Shown: positions 58,558 through 64,000 of the stretch, one piece after another
Layout of the letters: every line of letters starts with the position of its first letter
How positions within the stretch are numbered: position 1 is the stretch's first letter
Assembly: GCA_051645705.1 (NCBI GenBank)
Contig: JBOFBU010000002.1
Coordinates: 310,001 to 374,000 of the forward strand
Direction: 5' to 3'
From: UBA710 sp051645705
GTDB lineage: Bacteria > Bacillota_I > Bacilli_A > Mycoplasmatales > Metamycoplasmataceae
DNA length: 64,000 bases
Translations under genes and position numbers: made by a program
Notes under the pieces: model-generated
What the model was told of the DNA's origin: nothing
Databases searched by the model: none
Seen by the model: only the letters and a program-made list of their open reading frames with translations

Positions 58558-58575
58558 AAATATTTTAAATTATTT

Positions 58576-58581
58576 TATAAT
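58576..58581 (+). promoter_or_regulatory. Candidate -10 box of tRNA-Trp
   Basis: TATAAT ends six bases before the mature 5' end of the tRNA. Confidence 0.5.
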
Positions 58582-58587
58582 TTTACT

Positions 58588-58661
58588 AAGGGCTTAGTAT
58601 AACGGCAGTACCGCAGATTCCAAACCTGCTTGTGGGGGTTCGATTCCTCTAGCCCTTGCCA
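58588..58661 (+). tRNA. tRNA-Trp (anticodon CCA)
   Basis: 74 bases including an encoded CCA. Acceptor stem AAGGGCT pairs with AGCCCTT. The D arm is TAGTATAACGGCAGTA. The anticodon loop TTCCAAA has CCA at 58620-58622, and the T arm contains GGTTCGATTCC. The anticodon stem closes with an A-C mismatch next to the loop. It decodes UGG only; reading UGA needs a second tRNA-Trp (UCA) that is not in the window. Confidence 0.93.
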
Positions 58662-58675
58662 TTTCAGTTTTGACC

Positions 58676-59344
58676 TTAACTATTTTGTATAATAAAATCT
58701 TTTAATTTTAAAAAAACTATTTGACAAGCTTGATAATCTCCTAAAGAAAAAAATGTTTGATAATTTTTAGATAAATAATAAAATGTTTTCAATTCCTTTA
58801 AATTTGTTTTTTTATTATTGGCATGATTAAAGCAAATCATTCCGCCATCACTAAATGAAAAAAAAGATAATTTTTGATTTGTTTTACAAAAAATACATTT
58901 ATCAAATAATAATTGGATTCCTTTATCCTTTAAAAGTTTAGATACTAAGTATGTTTGAATAAATTGTATTTCATCTTCAAAATTATTTATTTCTTGCATT
59001 ACATTCTTAAAGCAATTAAGAAAATAATTATTTTTTTCTTTTATAAGAGAAAATAATTCAATAATTTTTTTATAAATTATGGAATTATTTCTAATTTTTA
59101 TTAAATAGTCATTTAATGAATTTGCTCTTTTTAAAATATATGTATTATTGGAAACCAATATTTCTAATTCTGAAAATACACCTATTTCTGTAGATATTCT
59201 ATTTTTCGATTCTGGTTTTTTAATTCCTTTTGCTTTTATAAATAAAAGTCCTTCATCTGATAAAACTTTTAATAAAAACCCGTTTTGAACGTTACTTTCA
59301 ATTTTATCAATTATTAATCCATTAACAATTTTGTCTATAAACAA
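58676..59344 (-). CDS. recO: DNA repair protein RecO
   Basis: Helps load RecA on SSB-coated DNA and anneals strands. The 222-residue frame has the OB-fold N-terminus (IVNGLIIDKIES...FLLKVLSDEGLLFIKAKGIKKPESKNR). A helical domain holds a zinc site of Cys150, Cys153, Cys171 and His174 inside CIFCKTN and GGMICFNH. The start is a TTG at 59344, three bases after the upstream stop and without a clear ribosome-binding site. No in-frame ATG gives the family N-terminus, so coupling to the DivIVA gene is likely. Confidence 0.88.
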   Translation of the reverse strand: MFIDKIVNGLIIDKIESNVQNGFLLKVLSDEGLLFIKAKGIKKPESKNRISTEIGVFSELEILVSNNTYILKRANSLNDYLIKIRNNSIIYKKIIELFSLIKEKNNYFLNCFKNVMQEINNFEDEIQFIQTYLVSKLLKDKGIQLLFDKCIFCKTNQKLSFFSFSDGGMICFNHANNKKTNLKELKTFYYLSKNYQTFFSLGDYQACQIVFLKLKDFIIQNS

Positions 59345-59347
59345 ATT

Positions 59348-59533
59348 TTAAATTTCATCCTTTTTGTTTTTATCAGAATTATTTTTTTCTAAATTGGATT
59401 TTTTATTAATTAATTCTTCTATTTCTAAGCAAATTTCATCTAAAAATTTATCTACTTCCGAAGGAGAATAACCATTTATTATAGAGGAAAATTTTTTTTG
59501 ACTTATTTTATTTATTAATGTTTTTTCCTTCAT
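59348..59533 (-). CDS. Short DivIVA-domain protein, 61 aa
   Basis: FSSIINGYSPSEVDKFLDEICLEIEEL (residues 15-41) matches the N-terminal membrane-curvature-sensing motif of DivIVA/GpsB, with the G-Y-x-x-x-E-V-D-x-F-L-D core. Only a short Lys/Asn/Glu-rich tail follows; the long coiled coil of full DivIVA is missing. It lies between recO (3 bases) and the four-helix protein gene (12 bases) on the same strand. A role at the division site or as an adaptor is inferred from the motif. Confidence 0.75.
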   Translation of the reverse strand: MKEKTLINKISQKKFSSIINGYSPSEVDKFLDEICLEIEELINKKSNLEKNNSDKNKKDEI

Positions 59534-59545
59534 ATTAAATCTTTT

Positions 59546-60511
59546 CTATATTTGTTCTTCTTCCTTTTTAGATTTTGCTTTTGAAGATGTTTTTTTATTT
59601 GCTAGTTTCGCTGTTTTTGTAGGTTTTTTTTCATTATTAGTTATAAGAGAAATATGATAAATTAATTCCTCTTTTGACATTAAATCAACCCCTGAAATAG
59701 ATAATTTATTAGCTATTTGAATTAATTGATTTTTATTTAAATTTTTTAATTTTGAAGCATTAGGATTTAATTCACTTTTTTCATCAATAACGATTTCTTT
59801 ATTTTTATTGCCATCTTCATAATTACTATATTCTTCAGATTTTAAATCATTTTCATTTTCATTTGTTTGGAAAGTATTTGCTTGCTGAAAAATTTGATTA
59901 ATTCCTTCTTGTTGTTCTTTTGCTTTTGCTAACATCTCTGCACGTAAAGAAATTTTTTTTATTAAAGTTATATATCTTGATATAAAAAATCATATAAAAA
60001 TTGTGCTTCCTGATGCAATTATATTAAGTGTATCAATTACACTTCAAGAAGTAAATAATCTTGGATTAAAAAATAAAGAAAATAAATTAACAACTACATA
60101 AAACCCTATTAAACCTATAACCATAGAAGCCATTATAGAAAGTTTTGAAAAAGTTTTTTCCTTATAACAATCAACTAGTTTTTTAACAAAAAGGACTAAT
60201 GAAGCTACTATTATTAACAATAAAATTGAAGATTGAAATATTTGAATTAACTTCGTTTGAAGAACAATGTTTTCTATTTGTGCAGGAGTATAATTATTAC
60301 TACTATTTAATAAATTATCTTTAAATGCTTGAACAAAATCTGGATCTGTTCAATTTAATATAGTTAAAATTAAAGATGTTAAATACATTGCAAATAAAAA
60401 CAATAAAGAAATAAAAAGAGAAATAAAAAAAGGGCGAAATTTTTTTTCAGATTCAAATATTTGGCTTGATGTTTTTTCTTTATACTCATTAATATTTAAT
60501 AAAAAATTCAT
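59546..60511 (-). CDS. Four-helix membrane protein with C-terminal Rho_N/SAP-like motif, 321 aa
   Basis: Not a named protein. Starts MNFLLNINEYKEKTSSQIFE and has four hydrophobic helices (roughly 28-52, 88-112, 124-147 and 155-178). A cytosolic acidic linker follows, then a helix-turn-helix-like unit ASKLKNLNKNQLIQIANKL with MSKEELIYHISLI. This resembles the Rho N-terminal/SAP motif often seen in mycoplasma membrane proteins and could bind nucleic acid. The tail is Lys/Ala-rich. It lies in the SGNH hydrolase / this / DivIVA / recO run. Confidence 0.65.
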
Positions 60512-60527
60512 AAAATCACCATATATA

Positions 60528-63287
60528 TTATACTCTATTTATTGGCTTACCTTCTATAATAGAATCGATTATTATTTCTGTTTTAGTTTTATTTTTCTTA
60601 AATTTATAATTAGGATATTTTTCACTTGTTGAGAGAATATATAAAAAATTGTCTGGACTATAATTATTTTCATTAATTAATGACATATTTTTAATTTTTT
60701 TAATCGGATCATTAAAAATTTTATGAATTATTTCTGTTTTAATAGGATTTGTTCCTCCTTCTGTAAGTGTAAAGTGAATTACGGAAATTATGGATGGAAA
60801 AACATTTAACTTAACATCATTGCCATATCAAAATATGTTTATCTTATTATTTTTTTGAAAAACTGAATATGACGAAAATGCAATTAAAGTTGTTATTCTA
60901 TAAATTAAACTATCATAAAATTCATTTTCAACTGTATTTTTTTTGTTTAATTTTATTTTTTGATTATAAACAATATTAAATATAAATTTAATCAATCCTG
61001 TTAAAGAATTAAATTTATTAAACATAGCTCTACTCATACTTAAAAGTGAAATTGATTTATCTTTATTTTTTATAAAAGCACTAGGAGGTTTTAAGTTTTT
61101 TATAAAAATATAAATTAGTCCCTTTGATTTATTTGATTTTGAAAAAAGGAGATCTAAAAATAAACATAATGATTTTTCTTCTTCATCATTAAGTTTTAAT
61201 GAAGTAAGAGATAATACAATTTTATTAAGTTCTGTTGGTGATAAAATAAAAATAAAATCTGCTAAATTCGATTCATATATTTTTTTAAATTTAAAAAAGG
61301 AAAATATATTAATTAATATTAAATCTAATTTATTTGTTTTAATAATTTTATTTACTATTTTTTCAATAAAATTTTCAATAATCATTAAATCATTCTCATT
61401 GGTATTTTCTATATTGAAAAAAGAAATAAGATATTTTGAGAATAATTTAATGATTTCTTTTTTATTATTATCAATAACTTTAAATATATAATCATTTGAT
61501 CTAAAATCTGATAAAAGTATATTTAAAAAATATTTAAAAAAAGATTCAAAATCATTTATTTCCCTTGATTGTTTTGTTAATGAAGTAAAACTATTAATCA
61601 TACTTTCAATGGTATTATCAATTAAATTTGGAGAGAACATATTATTTATTAATATTTCAATTATTTTTTCAGGAAAAACTATTGAATTATAATTATTAAA
61701 TTCATTTATTTTTATATTTATTATTTTTATAAATTCTTCTTTTCTTTCTTCATTACTTATTATTTTTTTAAACAATAAAGAAAAAGTTTTTTTAAGTTCA
61801 GAAATATCTATAATTTTTTTATTTTTTTCTAGAAGAATTAAAATATTTTTAAAAAATAAAAATAGTAATTTATCATCAGATAATATTATTATTAAAATCT
61901 CATTAAAATCATTAATATTATTTAAATTTGGATCTTTTTCATCAACTTTTTTTTGAAGTTCTTCAAAAAAATAATTTATATATTCAGAACTTCATATAAT
62001 TTCAGAAATAACTTTAAAATTTGCTTCTTTTTTAAGAAATTTATCTACCAAATGAATATCTTGTTTTAATCTTGTTTTGAAAAATTCGACAATTATTCTT
62101 ATGGTAGTTTCTATTCTTTCTTTTCCTAATAAATTAATATTAGTTGAAAGGTATAAAAATATATTAGGTTTTGCATTAAAATACTTTAAATATTCTGTTC
62201 AATTTGAATCTTTTTCAGATAGAAAATCTTTTTCTTTCCCCTTAGCAATATTTACAATTTTTTCAACTTGTTTTTCATTTGTTCCAAAATTAAAAAAACT
62301 TTCAAAACATTTATGATCTTTAAGAAAATACTCTTTATTAATATCTGGAAAAAGTTCTTGAATTTTCTCATTATTTTTTGCTTCTGAAAAGTAAGCATTA
62401 TTCATTGTTGTTTTAATAAAAATTTGTTGGGCTATTTTTTTATAACCAATAATAGTGGGGTGAATATCATAACTATATTTAGTGAATTTTTTTGCTTCTT
62501 TTCTTCATTCCTCATCATTAAAAAAATTAATATAATTAACTTTTAATTCTTTAGACACTTCTTTTATAGTATTGTTTAATGTTTCTCATAATTCATTAAG
62601 AATTTTCCCATTAGGCATTTTGCTAATAATTGGATTTATTCTATTAAGAGGTTTCAAATATCCTAATAAATAAATTTCTGCATTATTTTTATTTAAGGAT
62701 TTAATTCTTGTAACAATTTTTTTTATATTGTTTTTTAATTCAGAGATTATTGAAGAAAGATTTTCAAGAGACATTTTAGTTTCTGTTGTGCCTAAAAAAA
62801 TATCCATTATACTGGATGATTTAATATATTTTATAATATCATTAGCACCAATTGTCATTGTTATAAAATTAGCTTTAGCAATTTCTTTTTTTAAAAAATC
62901 AAAATCTGATTTATCTTCTTTACCAAAATTCTTAAAACTCTTTTTAACTCTATTGCCAGTTCCTTCTATTAATGTTTTTACTTTAGAAGTATAATTTTCA
63001 ATGTATTCTTGTGAATTTTTATATGAATAATTTTTTTCTCCTAAAAAATATAGTCAATCTGTTGTTTTTGAACCAGAAAGAGCAAAATTTTGATAATTTT
63101 CAATAACAATACCAAGTTTTTGATACATTAAAGTTAAATATGAAGGATAAGAAATTCCATGAACTTTTTCCACCGCTTTTTCATAATATCCGGCTATTCC
63201 GTATTGAAAATCTACGTTTAAAGATTCTGTTATTGAATCTCCTAATGCTACATAATATAGTTTTTCATTAATCAAATTAAATTTCAT
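60528..63287 (-). CDS. SGNH/GDSL hydrolase with long helical C-terminal region, 919 aa
   Basis: The first ~320 residues carry all SGNH blocks. These are YYVALGDSITES (Ser18 nucleophile), the Gly in NFALSGSKTTD, TIGANDII (Asn oxyanion residue), and YDIHPTIIGYKKIA (Asp and His). Esterase, lipase or acyl-thioesterase activity is expected. The remaining ~600 residues are Leu/Ile/Lys/Asn/Glu helices without a recognised domain. No signal peptide or membrane helix is seen, so the protein may be cytosolic or exported by another route. The minus-strand TATAAT (63297-63302) lies 9 bases from the ATG, and no Shine-Dalgarno is seen. Mycoplasmas have several large proteins of this type; the ester substrate is unknown. 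Confidence 0.85.
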
Positions 63288-63296
63288 ATTATTAAA

Positions 63297-63321
63297 ATTA
63301 TAAAATAACTTTATATATAAT
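63297..63321. promoter_or_regulatory. Back-to-back -10 boxes for the SGNH hydrolase (minus) and ylxM (plus)
   Basis: Minus TATAAT at 63297-63302 and plus TATAAT at 63316-63321 lie in a 41-base intergenic gap. The boxes end 9 and 7 bases before the respective ATG codons, so both mRNAs should be leaderless or nearly so. Confidence 0.5.
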
Positions 63322-63328
63322 TATAAAA

Positions 63329-63547
63329 ATGGAAGAATTAAAAAAGAGAAATCAGTATATTAATGCTCTAGATAAATTTTCTTTTGTCTTAACTCAAAAT
63401 CAATTACAAATAATGTCTCTTTACCTTATAGAAGATTTATCACTTCAAGAAATAGCAAATATTTTAGCAACTTCAAGAAGTGCTGTTTTTGATTCAATAA
63501 AAAAATCAAAAAAGAAATTAGATCCTTTTTTAGATAAATTAAATTAA
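63329..63547 (+). CDS. ylxM: YlxM-like sigma-70 region 4-type HTH protein, 72 aa
   Basis: FVLTQNQLQIMSLYLIEDLSLQEIANILATSRSAVFDSIKKSKKKL is a sigma-region-4-like helix-turn-helix characteristic of the UPF0122/YlxM family, which is usually encoded next to ffh and modulates the signal recognition particle. Ffh is not the neighbour here; the gene lies between the SGNH hydrolase and trxB. At 72 residues it is shorter than the usual ~100-110. The end overlaps the convergent trxB stop by 9 bases. Confidence 0.8.
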   Translation: MEELKKRNQYINALDKFSFVLTQNQLQIMSLYLIEDLSLQEIANILATSRSAVFDSIKKSKKKLDPFLDKLN

Positions 63548-64000
63548 ATTAGTTATATATTTTGCAACAATTGCTCCATCTGATGCAGCTGTTATTATTT
63601 GTCTTACTTCTTTACTTCTAATATCGCCAATTGCAAAAATACCCTTTATTTGTGTTTCCATATTTTCATTAGTTTTTATAAAACCTTTTTCGTCAAAAAT
63701 TTCGATATGAGAAGCAAAATTATTTAAAGGAATAAAACCAATATATGGGAAAAGGGCATTTATTTTAAAGTTTTTTTCTTCTCCGGCAACATTAACATCT
63801 ACGCTTTCAATCCCTTCATTATTTCCATTTATTTTTTTAATTTGAGAATTTAAAATAATTTCTATGTTTTTTTTACTTAAGGCTTGTTCTAAAATCACTT
63901 TTTCAGCAATAATTTTTTCATCTTTTACAAAAATATAAACTTTTGAAGCTACCGTTGATAAAAACGAAGCTTCTTCTATTGCGGAATTTCCTCCACCAAT
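63539..64000 (-). CDS. trxB: Thioredoxin reductase, C-terminal part (cut by window end)
   Basis: The visible part covers the NADPH domain and the return to the FAD domain. IGGGNSAIEEASFLSTVASKV is the glycine-rich NADPH motif; the final block is GIFAIGDIRSKEVRQIITAASDGAIVAKYI, which holds the FAD-contacting GD and the conserved A-x-x-D-G. The redox-active C-x-x-C and the N-terminal FAD motif lie beyond base 64000. It reduces thioredoxin with NADPH; in mycoplasmas without glutathione this is a main thiol-redox route. Confidence 0.93.
   Translation of the reverse strand: MGGGNSAIEEASFLSTVASKVYIFVKDEKIIAEKVILEQALSKKNIEIILNSQIKKINGNNEGIESVDVNVAGEEKNFKINALFPYIGFIPLNNFASHIEIFDEKGFIKTNENMETQIKGIFAIGDIRSKEVRQIITAASDGAIVAKYITNLI

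Overview
The window comes from a mollicute, most likely a Mycoplasma of the hominis group. Base composition is extremely AT-rich. TGA is read as tryptophan inside nearly every conserved gene (genetic code 4), so long genes look broken under the standard code. Further support comes from a short tmRNA whose tag ends in LAFA, a SecA without a C-terminal zinc domain, and the hominis-type P80-P60-HinT locus. I cannot name the species.

Positions 1-16762 are mostly housekeeping genes. They run from the end of an alpha/beta hydrolase through folD and valS on the minus strand and metK on the plus strand. Next come plsC-acpS-glf with a low-complexity 192-residue protein, then hpt, secA, a degenerate stand-alone PTS IIA protein, rplK-rplA, a FolT-like ECF S component, a 611-residue tail-anchored coiled-coil protein, and smpB-ssrA. 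Positions 16843-22475 hold asnS, ruvA-ruvB and, convergent to them, ileS.

Positions 22647-46487 (about 37% of the window) hold only two giant paralogous surface-protein genes in tandem on the minus strand, 3450 and 4465 codons. Both have an N-terminal signal or anchor, a huge ectodomain, and a C-terminal membrane helix with a short basic tail. A module of about 500 residues is present once in the smaller protein and three times in tandem in the larger one. The two extra copies account for essentially all of the length difference. Positions 46634-51709 carry the divergent HinT locus: membrane protein P80, lipoprotein P60 and the HIT protein. A 608-residue surface protein faces it.

Positions 51721-64000 return to small operons. 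They include tsaE with a two-helix membrane protein, a minimal RNA polymerase delta-like protein, and an overlapping pair of nuclease genes (a YqaJ-like PD-(D/E)XK protein and a DUF2779/DEDD protein). An uracil-5 RNA methyltransferase, tRNA-Trp(CCA), recO, a short DivIVA protein, a four-helix membrane protein, a 919-residue SGNH hydrolase, ylxM and the end of trxB complete it. No CRISPR array, insertion sequence, rRNA or prophage was seen, and no stretch above 300 bases lacks a gene.

Likely functional links are SAM supply (metK) to the methyltransferase, folate (FolT-like S component, folD), lipid synthesis (plsC, acpS), trans-translation (smpB, ssrA), recombination (ruvAB, recO, the nuclease pair), and a large surface-antigen or adhesion investment in the centre.
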